61,996 bases of DNA from Thermoproteota archaeon (GCA_029258925.1 JAPDJV010000005.1:1-61996), one strand, 5' to 3'; positions 45,786 to 53,705 are shown, counted from the stretch's first letter. A program made the numbers and translations. The notes: generated by a model not told the origin, from the sequence alone.

Positions 45786-46019
45786 CCATGTCGGTCTGGG
45801 GATCGTAGACCTCGAGAACGGCCCTGCGAAGGTGCCTCGTTGTGAGCCAAGTCTGGAGCCCCTTGAAATGGTTTCAAGGTTCGAGCTAAGGTAGTCGCTG
45901 TCGAGGCCGCGCAGGTTCGCTATCTCGAACTAAGCCCTGAGAATCTCGTTTGCGACGTAGATCGTGGACGTGGCCCAGACCTTGACCCCTATGCTCGTCC
46001 TCACTCCCGAAACCGACAT
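45735..46019 (-). pseudogene. HORMA-like domain pseudogene
   Basis: Starts ATG at 46019 (MSVSGVRTSIGVKVW), has an in-frame TAG at 45930-45932 (after ANEILRA), continues FEIANLRGLDSDYL, then shifts frame near 45868 and continues as KGLQTWLTTRHLRRAVLEVY, then DPQTDMAVERWDMA. The pattern of helices followed by a W-x5-L-x-L-strand and D-x-x-T/G turn resembles bacterial HORMA (Cap7-like) proteins of CBASS anti-phage systems. Similarity was judged by eye only. The preceding gene remnant stops at GAGTAGCATG, so the two were once coupled. Confidence 0.4.
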
Positions 46020-46020
46020 G

Positions 46021-46527
46021 CTACTCGCCCTCCTCCTTCTCCCTAACCTCCAAGGATATCGCGCCGAACTCCGCGGATCGCAGAAGCTCTGCTATCCTCG
46101 CCACGACGCCGGATTCCGTCGGCCTGAGAACAAGCGAGACGTGCAGCCTTTCGCACTTGCCGGCCTGCTTCAGGACTCCTCCATGAGAGCGCTCGCGTCC
46201 TCCCGCGCCGACGGATCCTCGTGGAGCCTTATCGCCATTCTAAGCCTGCCCAAGAGCACCTCCAGCGACTCAACAGCTCTTAGGGCGATGAGCGTCTGCA
46301 CGTGGCGGCCGATGAGGTCGAGCTCCTCCACGGCCTTCTCCGCGTGCTGGAAGCCAGTTCCTTCGGCAGCTGTAGAGATCAGGGAAAGAAGCTTGGACCA
46401 GACCTCGGAGAGCGGGCGGTAGGGAACAGAGAGAAGATCGCGTTCCAGAAATATCTCGGAGGGCTTTTCCTCCTCTTGAAACAGGCGGAGCTTCGGAGCC
46501 TCTGATGCGGTCCTCTAACCCATTTCC
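46021..46527 (-). pseudogene. Decayed helical gene(s) upstream of the HORMA-like remnant
   Basis: On the minus strand MEMG is followed by TAG, then an open stretch with PSEIFLERDLLSVPYRPLSE and AVEELDLIGRHVQTLIALRA, ending in TGA at 46170-46172. The reading continues in another frame as CERLHVSLVLRPTESGVVAR and RIAELLRSAEFGAISLEVRE to TAG at 46021-46023. This reads as one or two genes broken by a stop and a frameshift. Codon use is GC-rich and unlike the core genome. Family unknown. Confidence 0.45.
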
Positions 46528-46666
46528 ATCGAATCATACAAACTAAGTGCGAGTGGCAAAACCTTTACATAAGGACAAACAGACATCTGCGAATGAACTT
46601 CTTCCAAATCCTCCATCATCTTTATGAACCTCCTCACACATCCACATTCGTATTCCGATTTCCAGT

Positions 46667-47015
46667 TCACTTCAGCCCCTTGACCCAGTCGCTGTAGATC
46701 TCGACCTCGCTGAGGGCAGCGTTATACATCATGAGTTCCTCCAAGGATGCGTTCAGCCCGTAGCCCTCTCCGTTCTCAAGCCTCACCCTGAGACCGCTGA
46801 ACTCGAAGTTGCCCTTGTTCCCCACCATGAGGTTCAGCACTCGATGTGCAGTCTAGGTTGCAGTCGAAGAGGGTGCTCTCGATCCTCAGGCTCTCGGCGC
46901 ACGAGACCTTCGCTGGCCCGGCGATCATGCTCGTAGCCGCGGCTACGGCGAGAAGCACGATGCCCAGAGCAGCGAGAGGTGAAGGGCGTGCCTCGTCAGA
47001 TCTACCGCTTTCCAC
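46667..47015 (-). pseudogene. Secreted or membrane-anchored protein, frameshifted
   Basis: N-terminal PSPLAALGIVLLAVAAATSM is a signal or pilin-like hydrophobic segment behind a charged start. After IESTLFDCNLDCTSS the frame shifts near 46842, and the protein continues as NLMVGNKGNFEFSGLRVRLE and LEELMMYNAALSEVEIYSDW to TGA at 46667-46669. The middle has the look of an extracellular beta domain. Interrupted, so probably not functional unless the shift is a sequencing error. Confidence 0.5.
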
Positions 47016-47175
47016 ACAAAAGGGAAATGATGCTTATATGTTATTCACACGCCGTTTTAAAAGCCTTTGACCAAGTCTTAACCTTTCTATAACAATTCTA
47101 CTATTCTGACCGCGTGAAAAGTATTCTATTTCATGGAGGGACGTCTCCTTCATCCTCAGAAGCGGCAAGAGGAAG

Positions 47176-47409
47176 ATGATCATCCTCCTTCTCGAAACTC
47201 CCAAGACTCCCACCCAGCTCTCCAAACTCATGAAGGCCAGCCTCCCCAACGTCTCGCTCAAGCTGGGGGATCTCGTCAGGCGCGGTCTGGTCGAGTGCCT
47301 CAATCCCCGGGAGAGCAAGGGTAGGATCTACAGGCTCACAGAGAGGGGAGAGAGGGTTTTGAGGATAATAAAGAGGATGGAAGGAAGGGCAAGCGATGAA
47401 TTGCAGTGA
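47176..47409 (+). CDS. Winged-helix (MarR/ArsR-like) transcription regulator
   Basis: 77 residues from ATG 47176. TPTQLSKLMKASLPNVSLKL is the helix-turn-helix, GLVECLNPRESKGRIYRLTE the wing. Related archaeal proteins begin with a DVSFILRSGKRK-type stretch; the same frame shows this upstream (from about 47125) but without a standard start codon after the stop at 47107, so the N terminus may be lost. A hypothetical regulator of the island. Confidence 0.65.
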   Translation: MIILLLETPKTPTQLSKLMKASLPNVSLKLGDLVRRGLVECLNPRESKGRIYRLTERGERVLRIIKRMEGRASDELQ

Positions 47410-47468
47410 ATTTTTCAGTCGGAAGACGCCGTTACGATGTTCGATGAAGCCTTTCAGCGGTGGACCGT

Positions 47469-47804
47469 TTACCTGAGTACAAGATTCGATTCCTCGTCGA
47501 TTTCCACGGTCACCCTCTTGGGTCTGCTTATCTCTTTGAGGACCCACTTCCTGCGGCCGAACCTTACTGCTATCACCGGAAGGGCGTAGAACTTCTCGCC
47601 GGTCTCTATGAGCGATTTGACAACCTTCTCCGGGATCGTGATCATCTTCCTCTTGGTCCTCTTTGGAAGTACTATGTATATGCCCCTCCTGTTCCCGGCC
47701 AGCACGTACCTCGAGCCGCCCATTTCAACGACTGCGTAGCCCCTCCTCTCGAACATTTTCTTGAGACCGGTTTCGATTTCACGCCGCATGATGCGCTCAT
47801 ACAA
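47469..47804 (-). CDS. Holliday-junction-resolvase-like protein, catalytic residues absent
   Basis: 111 residues with the layout of archaeal Hjc: ETGLKKMFERRGYAVVEMGG, LAGNRRGIYIVLPKR, then PEKVVKSLIETGEKFYALPV and AVRFGRRKWVLKEI. Active Hjc has D-x-x-A-G and E-V-K at the places where this protein has YVLAG and VLPKR, so the metal-binding Asp and Glu appear lost. It might be a DNA-binding relic or a virus/plasmid regulator. A TATA-like run (AAATTTAAAAAC on the minus strand) lies near 47867-47878. Confidence 0.5.
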   Translation of the reverse strand: MYERIMRREIETGLKKMFERRGYAVVEMGGSRYVLAGNRRGIYIVLPKRTKRKMITIPEKVVKSLIETGEKFYALPVIAVRFGRRKWVLKEISRPKRVTVEIDEESNLVLR

Positions 47805-48085
47805 GGTATAGGCGTTAAAGCTGGCGAAGATAAGGAATTCCGCTATGCCAGAAAATGCGGTTCCTACAAGTTTTTAAATTTAACCTCAATATCTGTATCA
47901 GGGAGGCGCCCTTAGGCACGGGCGTGCGTCGATAAATGAGGCGCCGCCGGCTCTCTCCAACTTCTGTCCCGCTGTTCTTGTTCTTCGTGATGAAAACGGG
48001 ATTTTCCAGCGGAATCAGAGAATTCATTAAGAAGACTCCAAAATTTCGGGAGCTTGGGTACTAGCCCTTCTAAACCGGGAGAGTA

Positions 48086-48673
48086 CTAGCGCTGATCTTC
48101 GGGGGACTTGATCTTCCAGGCGAGCTTTAATTCTTCAAATATTTTCCTGTTCTCTCTCCCGTAGACCTTTCCTTCCTCTTTCTTGGCGTAGATGTATAGT
48201 GTCTTGAGTTTTCCTTCGTCCTCGAATCTTATCCTTAGCGGCGGGATCCATGCCCTCGTATCCCTCCACCTCCTCAGCACGTCGTCCCAGCCTAGGAAGG
48301 CCTCCTGGATCTTTTCACGGGGGATGAAGATCTCTGAGGTCTTCTCGGTCTTCCTGTCTTTCCCGGAGAGTATGAGGCCATCCTCTTCCATGACGATTTT
48401 GCCCACATACCTGTGGAGGGGCTTCCCTAGGGGCTGGGATAGGTGGGCCATCAAGACGCGCTCCTTGAAGCTCTTTCTCAGCTCCTTTATATCCTCCTCG
48501 AACGCCCAAATTGCGTCATAGGTCTTGGGCCACTCGTGCTCTCTGATGAACTCCTTGATGAGCTGCTCGATAACCTGATTCTTCTTCCGGTAACCGTACT
48601 TCTCGATAACGATAAGGGTGAACCTCTTCCAGATGTCCTCATCGATCGTTATGGTCGTCTTAATCGTCCCCAA
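48086..48673 (-). CDS. Ribbon-helix-helix DNA-binding protein with C-terminal domain
   Basis: 195 residues. TIKTTITIDEDIWKRFTLIV, continuing into the helix KKNQVIEQLIKEFI (to about 45), is a CopG/RHH DNA-binding domain. A linker leads to a beta-rich C-terminal domain (about 90-180, LRIRFEDEGKLKTLYIYAKK). RHH proteins commonly repress their own promoter or a plasmid gene; the palindrome at 48705-48736 is a likely binding site. Confidence 0.75.
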   Translation of the reverse strand: MGTIKTTITIDEDIWKRFTLIVIEKYGYRKKNQVIEQLIKEFIREHEWPKTYDAIWAFEEDIKELRKSFKERVLMAHLSQPLGKPLHRYVGKIVMEEDGLILSGKDRKTEKTSEIFIPREKIQEAFLGWDDVLRRWRDTRAWIPPLRIRFEDEGKLKTLYIYAKKEEGKVYGRENRKIFEELKLAWKIKSPEDQR

Positions 48674-48704
48674 CTTGATTCACCGAGTGTAATTGTTGGA
48701 GCAC

Positions 48705-48736
48705 TTCCTTATAAGTGTATATACTTCTAGAAGGAA
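48705..48736. promoter_or_regulatory. Palindromic candidate operator before the RHH gene
   Basis: TTCCTT and AAGGAA frame a central palindrome AAGTGTATATACTT (48713-48726). It overlies the TATA region of the RHH gene that starts at 48673, so autoregulation is likely. Confidence 0.5.
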
Positions 48737-48870
48737 TGCCTTACTCCCGTAGATAAAGATTAACATGCCGGCGGAACTGCAAGATTTCTGAGAGACTTAC
48801 GATGGTTATCACCAATCGGAACGATGTTCATTAAATGCGCATTAAAGCTTGTAGAGGAAAGCTCATAGAA

Positions 48871-49050
48871 ATGGCCAAAGTTGCTAGGTGGAGAATACGC
48901 ATAAGGGATGGGGGACGGTGGAAAGACTGTGGAACGGCATGGCTTAGCAGGAGCAGGCTCAGGATAAGAATCAACCTCGGAGTCCTCGGCACGGTTAGCG
49001 TAACTGGATTCCCGGTGGAGAAAGAAACCGTGGCCGAGCGGATGAGGTGA
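48871..49050 (+). CDS. Small basic protein of unknown function
   Basis: From ATG 48871, 59 residues: KVARWRIRIRDGGRWKDCGT then RLRIRINLGVLGTVSVTGFP. Strongly basic and beta-rich with an amphipathic pattern. ATG at 48835 is an earlier start. No family recognised. It may be a nucleic-acid-binding protein of the element. Confidence 0.45.
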   Translation: MAKVARWRIRIRDGGRWKDCGTAWLSRSRLRIRINLGVLGTVSVTGFPVEKETVAERMR

Positions 49051-49155
49051 GCACACTGATAGAATAGGTAAGCACAACAAAAACTTGGAATCTCTTAATA
49101 AACCTAAATGGTCTGCTGGCCATAGCGTTATTATCCTTTCTACGAAATTGAAGCA

Positions 49156-49345
49156 CTAATCTAGCTTATTTTTCTTAACTAGCTCGATTGACCGCCTTAT
49201 TCCTCTTCCTTTTATCGTCGCAGTACCAAAGGACATGTTCGGATGCTTCGACCTTACTTTTTCCACTTCAACTGCGAAGTAATCGATCGTCTTAGGATCG
49301 ATCCTCGTCATGAGATCGAAAACCGCTTCTCGCGCTTCTTGGGCC
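49156..49345 (-). pseudogene. 3' fragment of a gene cut at the recombinase gene junction
   Basis: On the minus strand about 60 codons with host-like composition read REAVFDLMTRIDPKTIDYFA then VEKVRSKHPNMSFGTATIKG to the stop at 49156. Upstream of about 49345 the same frame enters the GC-rich recombinase gene on the other strand and makes no sense. This looks like a breakpoint between host-like DNA and the element. Confidence 0.4.
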
Positions 49346-50004
49346 TGCTCACGGTCGAGGAGATAAGGAGGATGGCCGACTGCGCGGAGAACGTGAGGGA
49401 CAAGGCGTTCATATGGGTCTACTTCGACTCCATGCGCAGGCTTGGAGAGATCCTGAGCCTGAGGATAGGCGATGTGGAGTTCGACGATCTCGGTGCAAAG
49501 CTCTACGTCAGGGGGAAGGTCGGGCCGGATCAGGCCAGGATGACCTTCTCCGTGCCCCTGCTCCTCGCTTGGCTGAGCGCCCATCCCTTCAGGGACGATC
49601 CCGAGGCCCCGCTCTGGGTAACCCTCGACTCTAGGGAGAGGCCCAAGCCGCTGGGCTACAGGTGCGTCCACAGGATGATCGTGAAGTGCGCCAAGAAGGC
49701 CGGGATAGGGAAGCGGGTCTGGCCCTACCTTATCAGGCACTCGAGGATAACCTCTGTGAGCAAGGTCCTGCCGCACTCGCTGCTATGCGCGGCCGCGGGA
49801 TGGAAGCAGGGCTCCAGAATGCCCTCGGTCTACATACACCTAGCAGGAGAGGATGTGGACGAGGCACACCTAGTTCTCGACGGCGTATCCAAGCCGGAGA
49901 GGCGTGAGGAGCATCCGAAGGCTAGGGTCTGCCCCAGATGCCGTGCCAGCAATCCGCCGGGCTCCAAGTTCTGCGGCAGGTGCGGCGCGGCGCTCGACCT
50001 TTAG
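49243..50004 (+). CDS. Tyrosine recombinase (integrase) with C-terminal zinc ribbon, N-truncated
   Basis: The credible part begins near 49333 (FLGLLTVEEIRRMADCAE) and gives a complete catalytic domain: Arg I in MRRLGEILSLRIGDV, then SVPLLLAWLSAHPFRDDPEA, the box II region PYLIRHSRIT (the usual His of HxLRHS is Tyr), and the nucleophile Tyr in MPSVYIHLAG. A C-terminal zinc ribbon CPRCRASNPPGSKFCGRCG follows. The N-terminal core-binding domain is missing; the first 30 codons come from the opposite-strand fragment. Family: archaeal plasmid/virus integrases. It may be inactive. Confidence 0.8.
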   Translation: MLRPYFFHFNCEVIDRLRIDPRHEIENRFSRFLGLLTVEEIRRMADCAENVRDKAFIWVYFDSMRRLGEILSLRIGDVEFDDLGAKLYVRGKVGPDQARMTFSVPLLLAWLSAHPFRDDPEAPLWVTLDSRERPKPLGYRCVHRMIVKCAKKAGIGKRVWPYLIRHSRITSVSKVLPHSLLCAAAGWKQGSRMPSVYIHLAGEDVDEAHLVLDGVSKPERREEHPKARVCPRCRASNPPGSKFCGRCGAALDL

Positions 50005-50011
50005 AACGGCC

Positions 50012-50119
50012 ATGGAACTCGACAGGCTTAGGGCGAAGCTGGATAAACTGCTGGACAGGCTTACTGAGGACCCGGAGAGGCTGGAGAAGCTCGTGTCTCT
50101 GATAGAGAGCATCGATTAG
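50012..50119 (+). CDS. 35-residue coiled-coil peptide behind the recombinase
   Basis: ATG 50012, eight bases after the recombinase stop: MELDRLRAKLDKLLDRL, then EDPERLEKLVSLIESID. A short amphipathic helix with GC-rich codon use like its neighbour. Possibly a real small partner; the evidence is the tight spacing and composition only. Confidence 0.35.
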   Translation: MELDRLRAKLDKLLDRLTEDPERLEKLVSLIESID

Positions 50120-50235
50120 CCTTCGGCCCTCTTGGCGTAGGCCTCCCTCAGCCTCCTGAACCAGAGGGGTAGCTTTGAGAGGAGATCCTCGTCAAGCTCT
50201 TTTATCAACATATTTTTTACATCCTCTTTCCTCAT
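50116..50235 (-). CDS. 39-residue small ORF convergent with the recombinase unit
   Basis: Starts ATG 50235 (MRKEDVKNMLIKELDEDLL) and ends TAA 50116-50118, overlapping the peptide above by four bases. Contains LWFRRLREAYAKRAEG. Charged and helical; no family recognised. A Shine-Dalgarno-like motif is not obvious. Confidence 0.3.
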   Translation of the reverse strand: MRKEDVKNMLIKELDEDLLSKLPLWFRRLREAYAKRAEG

Positions 50236-50337
50236 GCTCGCTATACAAATATCCTAAGAAGCATCTTCTTAATCTGGAAGAATTATTTCGCTATGTGTTT
50301 ATCGGGTTAAACGCAACACATATGTCTTCTCGCTAAA

Positions 50338-51258
50338 CTATTTCTTGGAAGTACCTGTCGTACTTCCTATGATGCCACTTATTACGGTTATCAAGCCTAT
50401 CGCCGCTAGCCCGCCCACGATGAGTTTTCCTATGGCCTCGAAGAATCCCTGTCTTCTTTTAGTCTCTATCCACTCTCTAAAACCGGGCATCACCGTGGAG
50501 AGTTTTAATTTGAGCTCTTCCAAGTTGTAAGGATCAAATTCTATGCATGGAATGTGTTCTACTCTGCTTAAATAAGATGGTAACCCTCCGAGCGAAACCC
50601 TTCTATCTTTAAGTATTAGAAGAGGTTTGTCCACGCCAAATGCTATTCCAACCTCACCGTGGAGCCATTCTAAAGTTCTCCATAAACCTGTAAGCGTGTC
50701 CATGAATCTAGGCGTGGCAATCGCTATCAATGCGTCCGCCCTCCTAATTTCCTCTCTAACTCTGAGAGGGACTTCCTCCTCCGTAACCTTCACTTCAATT
50801 CCCACGGTAATCGTATCGAAACCCCATTCCCGTATCATTTCAGCTATGGGATCTCCTATTGATCTGTCCTCCATGGATAATCCTCTAGATACAAAGACCC
50901 TGTAAAAGGGTCTTGGATATATGCTTATGAAGTACTGTTTATCGGATCGATAAATACCTAAGTCAATCCATTTTTCTTGAACGTATTCGTACATGCGATA
51001 TTTTATCGTAAAGAACTTCCTGCCAACTACGTTTTCGGGCAAGAGAAGTCTAGTATTCCCCAGAAACCTATTTGTCTTGGGCACAACGGCTCCACTAATC
51101 GTCGACAAATTATATTTTCCAAAGTCAAACTCAAGTTCCAGCTCTGAAAGGTATAAGTGCGTGTCACCAGTATTCTCCAGCCAGAAGCTTACTAATGCCG
51201 TTTCTCCGGGACTATGCGACTCCTTATCGAAGTTCCATCTTATGATCCAGCTACCCAT
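50338..51258 (-). CDS. TIR-like domain protein with Ig-like N domain and C-terminal membrane helix
   Basis: 306 residues. Residues 1-115 are beta-rich and Ig/CARDB-like (SPGETALVSFWLENTGD). Residues about 118-250 look TIR-like: FYRVFVSRGLSMED, then REEIRRADALIAIATPRFMD, LWRTLEWLHGEVGIAFG (Glu at the place of the TIR NADase catalytic Glu) and KPLLILKD. A hydrophobic helix FFEAIGKLIVGGLAAIGLIT at 272-296 would anchor it in the membrane. TIR proteins in prokaryotes are often NAD-consuming immune effectors; activity here is inference. Confidence 0.65.
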   Translation of the reverse strand: MGSWIIRWNFDKESHSPGETALVSFWLENTGDTHLYLSELELEFDFGKYNLSTISGAVVPKTNRFLGNTRLLLPENVVGRKFFTIKYRMYEYVQEKWIDLGIYRSDKQYFISIYPRPFYRVFVSRGLSMEDRSIGDPIAEMIREWGFDTITVGIEVKVTEEEVPLRVREEIRRADALIAIATPRFMDTLTGLWRTLEWLHGEVGIAFGVDKPLLILKDRRVSLGGLPSYLSRVEHIPCIEFDPYNLEELKLKLSTVMPGFREWIETKRRQGFFEAIGKLIVGGLAAIGLITVISGIIGSTTGTSKK

Positions 51259-51353
51259 CTCATCACCAATAAGATTGTTGACAAAGGAAGGAGTAAAAAT
51301 TTCGGAATAACATACGTACGAAAACTAGTGTTTCTTGCACGTTAATTCTCATC

Positions 51354-52939
51354 ATGCCCGAATTCGACGAGGAAGGCCTGACATCTGAAGATCTCGAGCG
51401 ATACAGAGTTAGGCCGAACATCGACGTCTACTGGCTTCCGGACAGGATCTGCCTCCAGTACTACCGCGACCTGAAGCGCTGGGTGGGCCTGGCTGCGCTA
51501 TCGGCCAACCCGAGGAAGGCCGTCGTGGATCAGGAGGTCTGGGAGGGGAAGATTGGGAGGAAGTTCGATAAGGGCATTCAATGGTACGGAGCCACGAAGC
51601 TCATGGACCACCTCTCCGTGAGTCGCTGCTGGTCGTGGTCTACATCCACTCCAACCTAAGGAACGTGATCTTCAGGGTAGTTCCCGACGTACCCCCCAAG
51701 CTGGCTGGCAAGCTCGGGGCCTTCGAACGGCTCATCGAGAAGCACGACATGGAGAGGATGCTCTGGGAGATTGAGGAGAAGCACACCTTTCCGGGGCACT
51801 TCTCGAGCAAGGCGAAGAAGGAGGAAGAGGACTACATGCTCAAGTGGAAGCGAAGGCGTGAGGAGGTCGAGAGGGAGATAGAGCGCCACCTCAGGGCCTA
51901 CTTCCTGATAGGCGATCACCTCAACGCGGCGGCGCTCTTCTTCTACGTCTTTTCCGACCCAACGGAGGACTGGAGGATAGCCTACAGGGCCGTGAAGGGC
52001 GCCGTCAAGGCCGCGAAGCTCTCGACGAGGTTCACCTTCGGTATAAAGGTGGAGGAGGTAGAGGACAGGGAGCTGGTGATCAACTTGGTGCATCCCCTGC
52101 TTCCGATTGTTAAGCGCTACTACGGGCTTACGCTCATGAGGGAGATCAGGGAGTTCCAGCCGAGCAGGGAGGAGGGCATACTGCTTCAGGGGATGATGAC
52201 TAGGGCCATAGAGGCACCTAAGGATCAGGTGGTGGAGGAGAAGATACACGTTCCCGGCATAGAGGTGAGCAGGAAGATAGGGCGGTGCATACTGCTGGGC
52301 CGGGTGGTTAAAAGCGTGATAAACCGGGAGATATCATCTACCAAAGTCTATTTTCCCGTAGATCTGCTCACGAGCTCCATGATAATAGCCGCCCACACTA
52401 GGCAGGGGAAGTCGACTCTGGCGGCCTACATAGCGAACGAAGCCTGCAGGTACGGGGTGAAAGCGATAGCGATAGACCCGGAGGGGACGCTGGAGAGGCT
52501 CGCCAGACACGAGAACTTCAGGGTTCTGAACCTCCACGGTCTGGGAGAGGAGGAGGGGAACGACAGGGCGGGAGAGGAGCTGATAAGGATTTACGAGGAG
52601 GTCAGGAAGTGGCCCGAGACCCGGGAAGAACGCCTAAAACAGCTTCTGATAGTGGACGAGCCCATCCTTTTCAGGGAGTGCATGCCCATAGTAGAGCGCA
52701 TTGTAACCCTTCTGGGGAAGCGAGGGCACGGAACGATACTGATAACCCAGTACCTGCCGCTTATAGCGAAGAGGCCTGTTGCGAGAAACGTGGAGAACTT
52801 CATCTTCCTGGGGACCCACGAGCCCAACGATCTGGCGAGGATTCAGGAGATAATCAGGCCCTACAGCAAGTACGCTGACCTGATACCCGCTCTGGAGAGG
52901 GGAATGGGGATGCTCTACTCTCCCTCTTTTCATCCGTAG
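51354..52939 (+). pseudogene. HerA/VirB4-type ATPase, frameshifted
   Basis: Starts ATG 51354 (MPEFDEEGLTSEDLERY). Near 51615-51625 the frame changes: ATKLMDHL in the first frame is followed by RESLLVVVYIHSNLRNVIF in the next, which runs to 52939. The fused protein would be about 528 residues, with P-loop AAHTRQGKSTLAAY (first Gly replaced by Ala) and Walker B LLIVDEPILF, then the HerA-like TILITQYLP. This is the DNA-pumping ATPase class of archaeal plasmids and conjugative elements. One base restores it, so a sequencing error is possible. Confidence 0.65.
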
Positions 52940-53004
52940 CCGTTCTTCGTGAAGTTCAGAAGGCTGTGAAAAAGCTTCTACTTTGCTGCTCGATGAACGC
53001 CCAC

Positions 53005-53262
53005 TCAGCCTCTTCTGACGGTCTTGACGTTGTAGGTCTTCTCTACGTAGTCGAAGCACTCATCTAGGGAATCGAAGAACTTCCAGCTTCCGTAGGTTTC
53101 CCTATGACCATCGCTTCTGATTCCCGTCTCATAGGTCTCCACGTAGTGGTATGAGATCTCGAAAACCCTCTCCTCATCCTCGCCGATCTTCAGGGGCTCG
53201 CTCACGTACCTTGGATGTTCTGCCTCCTCCCAAGCCCTGTTCTCGAAGACGAGCTTTCTCAT
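53005..53262 (-). CDS. Hypothetical protein, second gene of a two-gene unit
   Basis: 85 residues; ERVFEISYHYVETYETGIRS is the most structured part and the C terminus is basic. Its start (ATG 53262) overlaps the stop of the upstream gene by four bases, so the two are coupled. No family recognised. Confidence 0.5.
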   Translation of the reverse strand: MRKLVFENRAWEEAEHPRYVSEPLKIGEDEERVFEISYHYVETYETGIRSDGHRETYGSWKFFDSLDECFDYVEKTYNVKTVRRG

Positions 53263-53621
53263 AACTCATCCCTTCTCTTGTACTTGACGAATATGTCGAA
53301 CCTCCCGGCGCCTCCGGTCGGGTAGAGGTCCAGCGACACCTCATCGTTCTCGTAGATGTCTTCCCTGAAGCTAACCGGGATAACCTTAAGCCTGCCGTAT
53401 ACCTCTTCATAGGCCTCTATAACTCCGCGGGCGAAGGGCGTGAAAGGAATCGTACCCTGATACTCGATGGTCTCGTCCAAGCCGTCTCCCAGTAGTCTGG
53501 TGCTTGATTTCTTATCCTCCCAGCTCAAGCGCAGGGTGATCCTCTTGGGTCTGGCTTTGATACGCTCCGAGACCAGCCTCCTAACGACCTCCTTCAGATC
53601 GTTACGTTCAGAGTTTCTCAT
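53259..53621 (-). CDS. Hypothetical protein, first gene of a two-gene unit
   Basis: 120 residues: helical start (LKEVVRRLVSERIKARP), then beta-rich, with DEVSLDLYPTGGAGRFDIFV. Not recognised. It is divergent from abiEi and its promoter region contains two 20-bp direct repeats (53621-53640 and 53658-53677). Confidence 0.5.
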   Translation of the reverse strand: MRNSERNDLKEVVRRLVSERIKARPKRITLRLSWEDKKSSTRLLGDGLDETIEYQGTIPFTPFARGVIEAYEEVYGRLKVIPVSFREDIYENDEVSLDLYPTGGAGRFDIFVKYKRRDEL

Positions 53622-53677
53622 GAACGAAGAATTTCGGTGGGTAACAAGTGGTTTGCGTGAACGAGGAATTCCGGTAG
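53621..53677. repeat. Pair of 20-bp direct repeats before the two-gene unit
   Basis: TGAACGAAGAATTTCGGTGG (53621-53640) and TGAACGAGGAATTCCGGTAG (53658-53677), 37 bases apart start to start, each with a near-palindromic core GGAATTCC. They cover the start of the minus-strand gene, so an operator role is likely. Confidence 0.5.
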
Positions 53678-53705
53678 ACTGAAATTCTCCTATGAAAGAT
53701 TTAAT

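Noticed and set aside
45964..46422. 152-codon plus-strand frame in the GC-rich island
   Set aside because: Serine-rich shadow of the minus-strand remnants; the minus strand has the more natural codon pattern.
49156..49776. 206-codon minus-strand frame taken as one gene
   Set aside because: Only the first-strand 3' part (49156-49345) looks real; the rest is antisense to the recombinase.
51656..52249. 197-codon minus-strand frame
   Set aside because: Shadow of the HerA-like gene; composition (Leu, His, Pro rich) is typical of antisense reading.
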